Translations under genes and position numbers: made by a program | From: Nitrospina sp. | Lineage (GTDB): Bacteria > Nitrospinota > Nitrospinia > Nitrospinales > Nitrospinaceae | Length of the DNA stretch: 8,734 nucleotides | Assembly: GCA_004357435.1 (NCBI GenBank) | Contig: SMVS01000082.1 | Location: 1 to 8,734 of the forward strand | Direction: 5' to 3' | The notes under the pieces: generated by a model | Told to the model about the DNA's origin: nothing | The model's database searches: none | What the model saw: the letters and a program-made list of their open reading frames with translations, nothing else | Shown here: piece by piece, positions 1 through 6,444 of the stretch | How the letters are laid out: the number at the start of each line of letters is the position of its first letter | How positions within the stretch are numbered: the first letter of the stretch is position 1

Positions 1-176
1 ACCTGCCCCGCTTGGTTTTCTGCAACAGGCACGTTTTCTACTGGGAGGTAGTCCACCGACCCGATGATGGCGATGACTTTGCCCACCGGGTTTTCATCCG
101 CCACCGCCACATGGGGCAGACCCATGGAAATAGTGAAGGTTAAAAGAAATAGAAAGGGAACTGAACGCATTGACAT
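1..176 (-). CDS. Exported protein, possible FecR-domain protein (5' end only)
   Basis: Only the first 58 codons are in the window; the gene runs off the left edge. The frame opens at ATG 176 (a second in-frame ATG is at 170), preceded by AGGGG four bases upstream of the first. Residues 1-26 look like a Sec signal peptide: a short n-region with one Arg, a hydrophobic core (FLFLLTFTI) and an AVA cleavage site before Asp27. The mature start, GKVIAIIGSVDYLPV, resembles the opening beta strands of periplasmic FecR-type domains, which begin with a G-x-V-x-x-x-x-G-x-V pattern. Such proteins occur near two-partner-secretion transporters in some bacteria, and this one follows such a gene on the same strand. 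It is separated from it by 142 nt holding a possible terminator and its own promoter, so it may be transcribed independently. The signal peptide is well supported; the FecR assignment rests on about 15 residues and is tentative. Confidence 0.55.
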   Translation of the reverse strand, partial: MSMRSVPFLFLLTFTISMGLPHVAVADENPVGKVIAIIGSVDYLPVENVPVAENQAGQ

Positions 177-237
177 AAAGCCCCTGATTGGGTTATATGT
201 AATTTTTGCCCATCTTATTCGTTGCTTTCTGATACCT

Positions 238-266
238 ATTATAGTACTAGGATAAGCCTGAAATAG
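238..266 (-). promoter_or_regulatory. Candidate promoter for the exported protein gene
   Basis: Read on the minus strand, a perfect TATAAT lies at 243-238. The hexamer 17 bp upstream (CTATTT, 266-261) is a poor -35, so this promoter would need an activator or another contact. The predicted transcript start near 231 gives a leader of about 55 nt before the ATG at 176. A 17-bp palindrome sits just upstream of the -35. Confidence 0.4.
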
Positions 267-274
267 ATATGCGC

Positions 275-291
275 AATGTAAATCTTACATT
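275..291. promoter_or_regulatory. 17-bp palindrome, candidate operator
   Basis: AATGTAA and TTACATT form perfect 7-bp arms around a 3-bp centre. The centre lies about 52 bp upstream of the predicted transcript start of the exported protein gene. That position, next to a weak -35, would suit an activator better than a repressor. No regulator is identified. As RNA it would be a weak AT-rich stem with a 3-nt loop, so a DNA-binding role is the likelier reading. Confidence 0.4.
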
Positions 292-292
292 T

Positions 293-320
293 AGGATTAA
301 AATACCCTGATCGAGGTATT
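293..320 (-). terminator. Weak terminator-like hairpin at the end of the transporter gene
   Basis: On the minus strand AATACCT and GGGTATT (7 bp, one T-G wobble) enclose a 6-nt loop, followed directly by TTTAATCC. The left arm overlaps the TAA stop of the transporter gene. The stem is AU-rich and the U tract short, so termination would be inefficient. It is positioned where a terminator between the two genes would be expected. Confidence 0.35.
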
Positions 321-2085
321 AATAGGAAATCATCCCACCGAGGTAGAAAGTATGATCCGATCGATCAGAGGGCTCGGTTTTGACAAATTCCGGAAAGCCG
401 ATCGAGGTGGTCAGACTGAAGGAGGGGGAGGCGGGACTCCAGGGAGGAATATTCACGCGAATACCAAAACCCACCCCGGTGATTTCCCGGTTCACTTCGC
501 CGGGCTGGGGATCAATCGCATAAACACGGGCGTGATCGATGAAACCAAAAAAGGACACCAGTTGATCGAGGGTTTTCATTTTAGGATTGTCTGTCAACGC
601 CACCTTGAATGGAAAAGGCACCACGTATTCCAGCGACACCGCCAGCCCGTTGTCCTGGGCGAACTCGGCCAGGGGATAACCGCGCACCGTGCCGAACCCG
701 CCAATAGCGAATTGGTCCGCCGACAACACCCGGTCATTCGCCCATTGAAAATTTCCTCGAATGATGAAATAACTTTTGCCGATGAAAGCCTTTTGATACC
801 TTTTGATACTCAAACTGGCGATTAAAACTTCGCCGCTTCCCAGATTTCTGGAGTTCAGGGGATCACTCAAGTCACCCTCGGTGAATCCCTGTTGCAATCT
901 CAGTGCATAATAAGTCCGGGCTTGGAAGGCATCGGTGAATAATCCACCAGCGGTCAGAAAAACGTCCGCCAGCTGATCGTCACTGGTGGGCCCGAACAGG
1001 TCGGAATTCCTGAATTCTCTATATTCCCCACCGAGCGTGAGATAAAACTCCGCACTCCGTGAGCGGTAAAACGGGTGGGTAACATTCAGTGTATAGAGAG
1101 CCGAATCGCCTGCCGCCCGCAACGGGGCCAAGCTGTCTCCCAGGATGAAATCGGAATAAATGAATGAGAGTCCCACCCGGGTACCGTAATTGTTTATGGG
1201 ATAATCAAATGACAGGTTTAGAAACAGCTGGTCTTCATTGCTTTTAACTGCCCTCATTGAAAATCGGTCTCCCAGGGCAAAAATATTTCCTACCTTCGCC
1301 GTCACACCCATACGTAGCTTGCCGGTGAAACGCGAGCCGAAATTGTCGGCGTCCAGGCTGATGGCATAGGGCCGGGTTTCCTTGACCTTGAGCGCCATGT
1401 CCGTAGTTCCCACCCGACTTCCCGGTTTCAATACCGTTTTGACCTCGAAGCCGAGGGCATCGTTCATCTGCAACAAGACTCGGGTCAGAGTTTGTTCCCT
1501 TAAAATTTTTTCGTCACGCACCGGTTGCATGCGATCCAAAATGGCCTCGGTAGAGATCCGCTCGTTGTCGAAGACTTCAATGTCTCCCAGCGTGCCTTCC
1601 ACCACCAGAATTTTGACCACCCCGTTTTCGATTCTCTGCGCGGGAATAAACGTTCGGGTCAGAATATAACCTGCTTGGACATAATGATGGGTGATCTCGT
1701 TCGCCATCAGGTTGAGGATTCCCAACGTCACCTTCAGGGAGTCTCCCATATCAATGAAAGGCGCCAGGTCCTCATCACTGAACAGGGTATTGCCCTCAAG
1801 TTTGATTCGCTTCACCACAAAGGTGGGCCCCGCCCCCGGATCTTCGAGGGAACGACTGTCCTCAATCACCATTTCAGGGGGTTTTTCCAGAGGAGGCCGA
1901 AATTCAGGTTGGGATTGACGCAGGGATTTTTCAACGATGCCCGACTCCCCGGCCGGCGGCAAAGAAATCTGGGCATGGCCAGAGATCGCTGTAACAAGCA
2001 CCCCAAAGGACGCCAACAGCAATGCCTGGCCGCCGCATGGCGAGTGCGACATTCTGTTTTTCAATGAAAGTGTTGGTTTGGACAA
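319..2085 (-). CDS. Two-partner-secretion outer-membrane transporter (ShlB/FhaC/HecB type)
   Basis: This is an Omp85-superfamily TpsB protein, which moves a large exoprotein across the outer membrane. The 588 residues match the family's usual length. In order: signal peptide (about 1-38, cleavage near SGHA); a proline-rich linker (about 58-87); a first POTRA domain (about 88-163, from FVVKRIKLEGNTLF to VVKILVVEG); a second POTRA (about 165-236); then a beta barrel to the end. The lid-loop VRGY signature is at 467-470. FGFIDHARVY (514-523) matches the conserved late-strand motif with Ala where Gly is usual. The last residue is Tyr, an aromatic end as in the outer-membrane beta-signal. The first codon is TTG at 2085: an in-frame TAA lies 15 nt upstream, GGGAGGGG is well spaced, and this start gives the signal peptide a Lys/Arg-bearing n-region. 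The alternative ATG at 2052 has a poor ribosome site. No TpsA-like substrate gene is in the window, so the cargo is unknown. Confidence 0.9.
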   Translation of the reverse strand: MSKPTLSLKNRMSHSPCGGQALLLASFGVLVTAISGHAQISLPPAGESGIVEKSLRQSQPEFRPPLEKPPEMVIEDSRSLEDPGAGPTFVVKRIKLEGNTLFSDEDLAPFIDMGDSLKVTLGILNLMANEITHHYVQAGYILTRTFIPAQRIENGVVKILVVEGTLGDIEVFDNERISTEAILDRMQPVRDEKILREQTLTRVLLQMNDALGFEVKTVLKPGSRVGTTDMALKVKETRPYAISLDADNFGSRFTGKLRMGVTAKVGNIFALGDRFSMRAVKSNEDQLFLNLSFDYPINNYGTRVGLSFIYSDFILGDSLAPLRAAGDSALYTLNVTHPFYRSRSAEFYLTLGGEYREFRNSDLFGPTSDDQLADVFLTAGGLFTDAFQARTYYALRLQQGFTEGDLSDPLNSRNLGSGEVLIASLSIKRYQKAFIGKSYFIIRGNFQWANDRVLSADQFAIGGFGTVRGYPLAEFAQDNGLAVSLEYVVPFPFKVALTDNPKMKTLDQLVSFFGFIDHARVYAIDPQPGEVNREITGVGFGIRVNIPPWSPASPSFSLTTSIGFPEFVKTEPSDRSDHTFYLGGMISY

Positions 2086-2090
2086 GGATT

Positions 2091-2100
2091 GGCCCCTCCC
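2091..2100 (-). promoter_or_regulatory. Ribosome binding site favouring the TTG start
   Basis: On the minus strand GGGAGGGGCC precedes TTG 2085, with 7-9 nt between the GGAGG/AGGGG core and the start. An in-frame TAA at 2103-2101 excludes any earlier start. The next ATG (2052) has no comparable purine-rich site, so this element decides the start. Confidence 0.65.
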
Positions 2101-2132
2101 TTATGCCATCAGTTTAACCCAATCCTTTTAAA

Positions 2133-2161
2133 ATTAGATACCCTAAAGCATTTAAATTCAA
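2133..2161 (-). promoter_or_regulatory. Candidate sigma70-type promoter for the outer-membrane transporter gene
   Basis: On the minus strand TTGAAT (2161-2156, 4/6 to the -35 consensus) is separated by exactly 17 bp from TCTAAT (2138-2133, 5/6 to the -10 consensus). The predicted start near 2126 leaves a leader of about 40 nt to the TTG codon. The surrounding sequence is AT-rich, as expected for a promoter. Confidence 0.45.
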
Positions 2162-2191
2162 TCGTATTGAAAGTTTACGCGGAAAACTCAG

Positions 2192-2222
2192 CCCATTTGG
2201 GTTGAATCTAGACCAAAATGGG
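2192..2222. repeat. Inverted repeat upstream of the transporter promoter
   Basis: On the + strand CCCATTTGGG and CCAAAATGGG form 10-bp arms with one mismatch around an 11-bp spacer that contains TCTAGA. The centre is about 80 bp upstream of the predicted transporter transcript start. It could be an operator or the last structure of the suf transcript (on the minus strand GTTTT follows the second arm by 4 nt). The sequence does not decide between these. Confidence 0.35.
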
Positions 2223-2341
2223 ACCTCTTAATATCCTCGGTCGTAATTGAAATTATTAAGTTAGAGAAAGAAAAATCCGGCGAGTTTTTTCAGAGGGATG
2301 AATTTTAAACCGGGTCACGGTGGCGTTCAGGGGAAATCCTG

Positions 2342-2382
2342 GCCGCCGGGGATGGCGGCACTCCATTGCGGACCCGCTCCGC
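2342..2382. repeat. Two GC-rich hairpins just downstream of sufU
   Basis: Hairpin one has GCGGA/TCCGC arms at 2368-2372 and 2378-2382 with a 5-nt loop. Hairpin two has perfect GCCGCC/GGCGGC arms at 2342-2347 and 2354-2359 with a 6-nt loop. They begin about 40 nt after the sufU stop on the minus strand. No U tract follows either, so they do not look like intrinsic terminators. They may stabilise the mRNA 3' end, mark a Rho-dependent end, or belong to a dispersed palindromic repeat. The rest of the 2086-2419 gap is non-coding, with an AT-rich stretch at about 2225-2310. Confidence 0.45.
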
Positions 2383-2419
2383 CTGGCAAATCATGGGTGA
2401 GAGACTGGCTACCGGGAGA

Positions 2420-2872
2420 TCACTCGGTCGTCACATCCGCACTTTTTTCCAGAGCGCCCATCATCGAATGCCACGACAAACTGGCGCACTTGATGCGGGA
2501 GGGAAATTCCCGAATGCCCACAAACAAGGTGAGTTTCCCCAAATGGTGGTCTTCCTTTTCCGGGTCCATTTCTCCCAGCACCATACGGTGAAACTCGTCA
2601 AAAACCACCTTCGAATCTGCCACCGATTTACCCTTGAGGAACCCGGTCATCAGGGAGGAGCTGGCCTTCGAGATGGCACAGCCCTGGCCCGTGAAACTGA
2701 CTTCCTGGATCACGTCGGCGTCATCCACTTTGAGATACACCGTGTAGTCGTCTCCGCACAACGGATTGAAGCCGTGACAGAAATGAGTGGCGTCTTCCAT
2801 TTCATGAAAGTTTCTGGGCTTTCTATTGTGATCCAGAATGACCTGCTGGTAAAGCTCTTGGTTGTAAGACAT
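2420..2872 (-). CDS. sufU: SufU, zinc-type sulfurtransferase for SufS
   Basis: SufU accepts persulfide sulfur from SufS and passes it to the SufBCD scaffold in the cytoplasm. The 150-residue protein has the three conserved cysteines and the aspartate that bind zinc in the B. subtilis protein: C39 (NPLCGDD), D41, C65 (GQGCAIS) and C129 (RIKCASLSW). The gap from the second to the third Cys is 64 residues, as in SufU (62 in B. subtilis) and not as in IscU (about 43). The LPPVK chaperone motif of IscU is absent. These features separate it from IscU and NifU scaffolds. The start is ATG 2872, with GGGAAGG four nt upstream. It lies 100 nt after sufS, behind its own promoter-like element, so it may be expressed partly on its own. 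No sufE is seen, consistent with SufU as the sulfur acceptor. Confidence 0.93.
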   Translation of the reverse strand: MSYNQELYQQVILDHNRKPRNFHEMEDATHFCHGFNPLCGDDYTVYLKVDDADVIQEVSFTGQGCAISKASSSLMTGFLKGKSVADSKVVFDEFHRMVLGEMDPEKEDHHLGKLTLFVGIREFPSRIKCASLSWHSMMGALEKSADVTTE

Positions 2873-2919
2873 GACACCTTCCCGGTTGAAAATCCAAAAA
2901 CCACCCTCTCCCTGAAATT

Positions 2920-2948
2920 ATTATATTGCCGACTCCAGGAATCGGCAA
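2920..2948 (-). promoter_or_regulatory. Internal promoter for sufU overlapped by a 23-bp palindrome
   Basis: On the minus strand TTGCCG (2948-2943, 4/6 to consensus) and a perfect TATAAT (2925-2920) are spaced by exactly 17 bp. The -35 and the whole spacer coincide with a near-perfect palindrome at 2926-2948: half-sites TTGCCGATTCC and TTGCCGACTCC (10 of 11 identical) facing each other across one base. The predicted start near 2913 gives a leader of about 40 nt to the sufU ATG. A dimeric regulator bound here would block or remodel the promoter. The same bases could also fold as an RNA stem of up to 10 bp, but only AU-mixed sequence follows, so a terminator is the less likely reading. Confidence 0.55.
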
Positions 2949-2972
2949 ATACTTTATCAACGAAACCACGGG

Positions 2973-4217
2973 TCAGGAAAACAGCTTGATGGCTCTCCGA
3001 ATGCTGGCCCCCAGCAAATCCAACTCCTCATAGGTGTTGTAAAAAGCCACGGAGGCCCGCGAGGTGGCTGGCACCTTGAACCTTTGCATGGTGGGCTGGG
3101 CGCAATGATGCCCGCCCCGAACAGCGATGCCGTCCTGATCCAGCAAGGTCACCATGTCGTGCGGATGAATTTGATCCGTGTAAAAGGAAAGGATGCTGGC
3201 TTTCCGGGCGGCGGTCCCGATCAGGCGCAGGCCTTCAATCTCCTCCAGCACCTTGGTGCCGTATTCCAAAAGACTGTGCTCGTACTCGGCGATTTTATCC
3301 ATGCCAATGGCCTGCAGGTAATCGATCGCCTCGCCCAATCCTATGACTTGTGAAATAGGCGGCGTCCCGGCCTCAAATCGGCTGGGCGGGTCGGCATACA
3401 AAGTCTTCTCCAACGTCACCTGCCGGATCATATCGCCACCGGTGACGTAAGGCGGCATGGTTTTCAACACCTCCATTTTGCCGTAGAGACCGCCGATGCC
3501 GGAAGGCGCAAACATTTTGTGGCCGGAAAAGGTGTAGAAATCGCAACCCAGGTCTTTCATGTTGAGATTCAGGTGCGGGGTACTTTGGGCACCGTCGATG
3601 AGCACTTTGGCGCCCACCGCGTGGGCCATGTCGACGATCTCTTTCACCGGATTGATGGTGCCGAGCGCGTTGGACATATGGTTGACCGCCACCACACGGG
3701 TTTTCGGCCCGAGCAGTTTTTCATATTCTTCCATGATCAATTCGCCGCGGTCATTCACCGGGATGACTTTGAGGTGCGCGTCTTTTTCTTCGCACAACAC
3801 CTGCCAGGGAACGATATTGGCGTGGTGCTCAATGTTGGAGATGATCACTTCATCCCCGGCCTTAACGAACTTGCGCCCGTAACTGTAGGCCACCAGATTG
3901 ATGGACTGTGTGGTGCCGCTGGTGAAAATTATTTCGTTGCGATCGGGCGTTCCCAGGAAGTCCGCCACTTTCTGCCGGGCCTCCTCATACATGCGTGTGG
4001 AACTTTCGCTCAACTGGTAGGCGCCACGCCGAACCGTGCCGTACTCTTCCGACTCGAATTTCTCCATGCGCTTGATCACCCGCCAGGGCTTCTGGGTGGT
4101 GGCGGCATTGTCCAGATAAACCAACGGATGGCCGTTCACTTTTTGGGACAGCACGGGGAAGTCCTCGCGTATCTTAGCCACATCAAACGGAGATTTTGCG
4201 GTGATGGTTTCAGGCAC
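2973..4217 (-). CDS. sufS: SufS, type II cysteine desulfurase
   Basis: This PLP enzyme converts L-cysteine to L-alanine and holds the sulfur as a persulfide on its active-site Cys, the sulfur source for SufBCD. In the 414 residues, K234 (TFSGHKMF) is the PLP Schiff-base lysine; H131, D208 and Q211 lie in the usual cofactor-contact motifs (NIEHHAN, IDGAQ). The persulfide Cys is C372 in RGGHHCAQP, the short-loop type II arrangement. H353 of HPHD lies 19 residues before C372, the same spacing as H342 to C361 in B. subtilis SufS, where that His swaps zinc ligands with SufU; this fits the sufU gene just downstream. The N-terminal motif usually read as HRGxH is RRGAY here (63-67), an oddity. The start is GTG 4217 with GGAGG six nt upstream; it overlaps the sufD stop by 8 nt, suggesting translational coupling. 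Confidence 0.95.
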   Translation of the reverse strand: MPETITAKSPFDVAKIREDFPVLSQKVNGHPLVYLDNAATTQKPWRVIKRMEKFESEEYGTVRRGAYQLSESSTRMYEEARQKVADFLGTPDRNEIIFTSGTTQSINLVAYSYGRKFVKAGDEVIISNIEHHANIVPWQVLCEEKDAHLKVIPVNDRGELIMEEYEKLLGPKTRVVAVNHMSNALGTINPVKEIVDMAHAVGAKVLIDGAQSTPHLNLNMKDLGCDFYTFSGHKMFAPSGIGGLYGKMEVLKTMPPYVTGGDMIRQVTLEKTLYADPPSRFEAGTPPISQVIGLGEAIDYLQAIGMDKIAEYEHSLLEYGTKVLEEIEGLRLIGTAARKASILSFYTDQIHPHDMVTLLDQDGIAVRGGHHCAQPTMQRFKVPATSRASVAFYNTYEELDLLGASIRRAIKLFS

Positions 4218-5532
4218 GACGCGCCTCCAGTTTTTTCAACAACACCCGGTTGACATCCTTCAACAGGTCGGGAAAGGGAATGGACTGCAGGACGCTCTCC
4301 ACAAAACTGGTGGTGAGCAGGGTCTTGGAGATTTCAGCACTGAGTCCACGGGTGTTGAGATAAAACATTTGATCCTCATTGATCTGACCGACAGTGACCC
4401 CGTGGGTGCATTTCACATCGTCCGCAAAAATCATGAGGTTGGGTTTGCTGTCGGCGCGAGCATCATCCGAAAGCATCAGGTTATTCAACAGCTGATCGGC
4501 GTTGGTCAGCTGGGCGCCCCGATTGACGATCACGGTACCGTCTACACTGGACCGGCCCCGGTCGTTGATGACGTTTTTAAAACGCTGGCGGCTGGTGCAA
4601 TGGGGCGCCTCGTGATGAATGCGGACAAAATTATGCGCCTGATCGTCCTCCACCAAAACCGACGCGCTGTTCAACTCCAACTCGGCACCCTCTTCCTTAA
4701 GATGGATCTCATAATGCAGACGGGCCAGACGGCTCCCCGAACAGGCGTTGGTGGATATGAACCGGCTGTCGCGTTGCAGTTGCACCCGCGTCTTGGAAAA
4801 ATGCCAGGAGTGGGGAGTGTCGCACTGAAATTGCGAAAACGTCACCCCAGCCCCCTCGCCCACCAGAAAATCCTGAACTCCGTTGACAAAATAATCGTCG
4901 CCGGCGCCGATGTAATTGACGATCACTTTCAGCTCCGCCAAAGCTCCCAGTTGAACCAGCAGTCGGGGATAAGAGGTGACCGGTCCTGAGGTGGCCCCGT
5001 TGGACAGGTAGATGATCTGGAGCGGCATCTCAAATTGGGATTTGGCGGCCACATCCAGCACGATTCCGTCACTCAAAAAAGCTGAGTTGAGCGCCGCGAA
5101 CACATCGTTTTCCGCTTCCAGCGTATCCAATAAGTATTGTTTGATTTTCGAGTCCGCCATGGCCGCACTGAGCCGCTGGATTTTCAGGGAAGATCCCAGC
5201 CCGCTCAAATCAGAGAGGCTTTCCTGATAAAATCCATCGACAAAAACCAGCACGCTGTTTTTGCTCTGCGGATAAATTCGGCTTTGAATGAATTCCGCAT
5301 CAATGGGGCTTGGTTGCGCCAGCTTAAAGGCGGTACCGGCCAGCCCTTGCGTATTCACAAAGCTGTACATCTCGTGTTTTTTGTGAGGAAATTTGAGCAA
5401 CTCAAACCGGCGGATGGCCGATTCGCGAAGCGGAGCCAAGGCCGGGTGGGCCGAGCCCGCGTCTTCCAGGAACTTTTTATGCAGTTCCAATACCGCGCTT
5501 TCCTGCGTCGCTTCGGTCAAAGTACCGGTCAT
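4210..5532 (-). CDS. sufD: SufD, subunit of the SufBCD scaffold
   Basis: SufD pairs with SufB to form the core of the SufB-C2-D complex on which clusters are built. The 440 residues comprise a helical N-terminal region (about 1-90), a right-handed beta-helix core and a helical C-terminal domain that binds SufC. The family signature lies at about 371-397, ADDVKCTHGVTVGQ followed by NEDQMFYLNTRGLS. C375 and H377 match C358 and H360 of E. coli SufD, residues at the SufB-SufD interface where the nascent cluster forms. This, with the lack of the SufB EGCTAP motif, makes it SufD and not a second SufB. ATG 5532 has a strong AAGGAG upstream. It begins 10 nt after sufC and overlaps sufS by 8 nt, so these three are probably translated as a unit. 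Confidence 0.95.
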   Translation of the reverse strand: MTGTLTEATQESAVLELHKKFLEDAGSAHPALAPLRESAIRRFELLKFPHKKHEMYSFVNTQGLAGTAFKLAQPSPIDAEFIQSRIYPQSKNSVLVFVDGFYQESLSDLSGLGSSLKIQRLSAAMADSKIKQYLLDTLEAENDVFAALNSAFLSDGIVLDVAAKSQFEMPLQIIYLSNGATSGPVTSYPRLLVQLGALAELKVIVNYIGAGDDYFVNGVQDFLVGEGAGVTFSQFQCDTPHSWHFSKTRVQLQRDSRFISTNACSGSRLARLHYEIHLKEEGAELELNSASVLVEDDQAHNFVRIHHEAPHCTSRQRFKNVINDRGRSSVDGTVIVNRGAQLTNADQLLNNLMLSDDARADSKPNLMIFADDVKCTHGVTVGQINEDQMFYLNTRGLSAEISKTLLTTSFVESVLQSIPFPDLLKDVNRVLLKKLEARRA

Positions 5533-5542
5533 GCCTTCTCCT

Positions 5543-6292
5543 TCAATTCTTGGCCGCCGTCAGCCAGTCGTAACCTTGTGCTTCCAGTTCATGGGCCAGG
5601 CTCTTGTCACCGGATTTGATGATTTTACCGTCGCCGAAAACATGCACGAAGTCGGGCTGAATATAATTCAGCAAGCGCTGGTAGTGGGTGATCAGGATGA
5701 GTCCTTTGTCCTTGTTGATCAGCTTGTTGATGCCCTGGGCCACGACTTTCATGGCGTCGATATCGAGGCCGGAATCGGTCTCATCCAAAATCGCCAGCTT
5801 GGGATCGAGCACTGCCATCTGCAGGATTTCATTTTTCTTTTTCTCGCCGCCGGAAAACCCCTCATTGAGAGACCGGTCCTTGTATTTTTTATCCATTCCC
5901 ACCAGCTTCATTTTCTCGTCCAGAATTTCATCGAAGTCGAGGGGATCCACTTCTTCCTGTCCGGCGTGTACCAGCTTGGCGTTGTAGGACAACCGCAGGA
6001 ACTCGGCATTGTTGACGCCGGGGATTTCCACCGGATACTGGAAGCCCATAAAAAGCCCTTCCAGCGCGCGTTGTTCCGGATCCATCGCCAAAAGATCTTT
6101 GCCGTTGAAGGTGACCTGGCCCGCTGTCACTTCGTAATCCGGATGACCCACCAGCACTTTCGCCAAGGTGCTTTTACCGGAACCGTTGGGTCCCATGATC
6201 GCGTGGATTTCGCCTTTGTTGATGGTCAGGGAAATACCCTTGATGATTTGGGTCCCTTCAAACCCGGCATGCAAATCTTTGATTTCTAGCAT
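5543..6292 (-). CDS. sufC: SufC, ABC-type ATPase of the SufBCD scaffold
   Basis: SufC is a cytoplasmic ABC ATPase whose ATP-driven dimerisation opens the SufB-SufD interface for cluster assembly; it is not a transporter. From ATG 6292 it is 249 residues: Walker A GPNGSGKS (34-41), Q-loop Q85, signature FSGGE (146-150), Walker B LAILDE (166-171) and H-loop H203. K40, E171 and H203 fall at exactly the E. coli SufC positions, which supports this start. The reading frame stays open upstream to ATG 6400, adding 36 residues, but that ATG has no ribosome site, the extension is basic and unlike SufC, and it would overlap a hairpin. ATG 6292 has a close-set AAGGA. A 161-nt structured gap separates it from sufB, while sufD follows after only 10 nt. 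Confidence 0.95.
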   Translation of the reverse strand: MLEIKDLHAGFEGTQIIKGISLTINKGEIHAIMGPNGSGKSTLAKVLVGHPDYEVTAGQVTFNGKDLLAMDPEQRALEGLFMGFQYPVEIPGVNNAEFLRLSYNAKLVHAGQEEVDPLDFDEILDEKMKLVGMDKKYKDRSLNEGFSGGEKKKNEILQMAVLDPKLAILDETDSGLDIDAMKVVAQGINKLINKDKGLILITHYQRLLNYIQPDFVHVFGDGKIIKSGDKSLAHELEAQGYDWLTAAKN

Positions 6293-6360
6293 TGCGTCCT
6301 TACTGTTAGAGGTCGATTGATGATCTTTAATTTCGGAGACCCTCTTACGGCGGAGGCCCA

Positions 6361-6398
6361 AAATTAAGGAAGCCAGGTATAACCGATACCCGGCTCCC
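6361..6398 (-). terminator. Terminator- or attenuator-like hairpin between sufB and sufC
   Basis: On the minus strand GGGAGCCGGGTAT (6398-6386) and ATACCTGGCTTCC (6380-6368) pair over 13 bp with two G-U wobbles around the 5-nt loop CGGTT, followed at once by TTAATTTT. On the opposite strand the two wobble positions would be A-C mismatches, so the fold suits the suf transcript specifically. It would end or pause part of the transcription after sufB, or protect the 3' end of a processed nifU-like/sufB mRNA. Because sufC has no clear promoter of its own, partial read-through is likely. Confidence 0.6.
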
Positions 6399-6423
6399 AT
6401 GATTTCTATGGAAAGGAAATCAG

Positions 6424-6444
6424 CAAAGGGCGGTCGGCCCTTCG
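6424..6444 (-). other. Hairpin directly after the sufB stop
   Basis: On the minus strand CGAAGGGC (6444-6437) and GCCCTTTG (6431-6424) pair over 8 bp with one G-U around the loop CGACC. It starts 9 nt after the sufB stop codon and about 25 nt before the larger hairpin. No U tract follows directly. It may act as a 3'-end stabiliser or as a partner of the second hairpin. Confidence 0.45.

Noticed and set aside
2266..2293. A-tract/T-tract pair as a terminator for the suf transcript or a converging one
   Set aside because: The stem would be only A-U pairs with a large GC-containing loop that does not pair; too weak for an intrinsic terminator.
2305..2394. 29-codon minus-strand reading frame (begins MICQAERVR) after sufU
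   Set aside because: No ribosome binding site, no recognisable features, and it reads straight through the GC-rich hairpins; most likely chance.
3519..4253. Long + strand open frame (244 codons) opposite sufS
   Set aside because: It is antisense to a strongly supported gene, its composition is typical of a reverse-strand shadow, and it has no recognisable domain.
6293..6400. In-frame 36-residue N-terminal extension of SufC from ATG 6400
   Set aside because: No ribosome binding site precedes ATG 6400, the extension has no similarity to SufC, it overlaps the terminator-like hairpin, and ATG 6292 gives exact agreement with E. coli SufC residue numbering.
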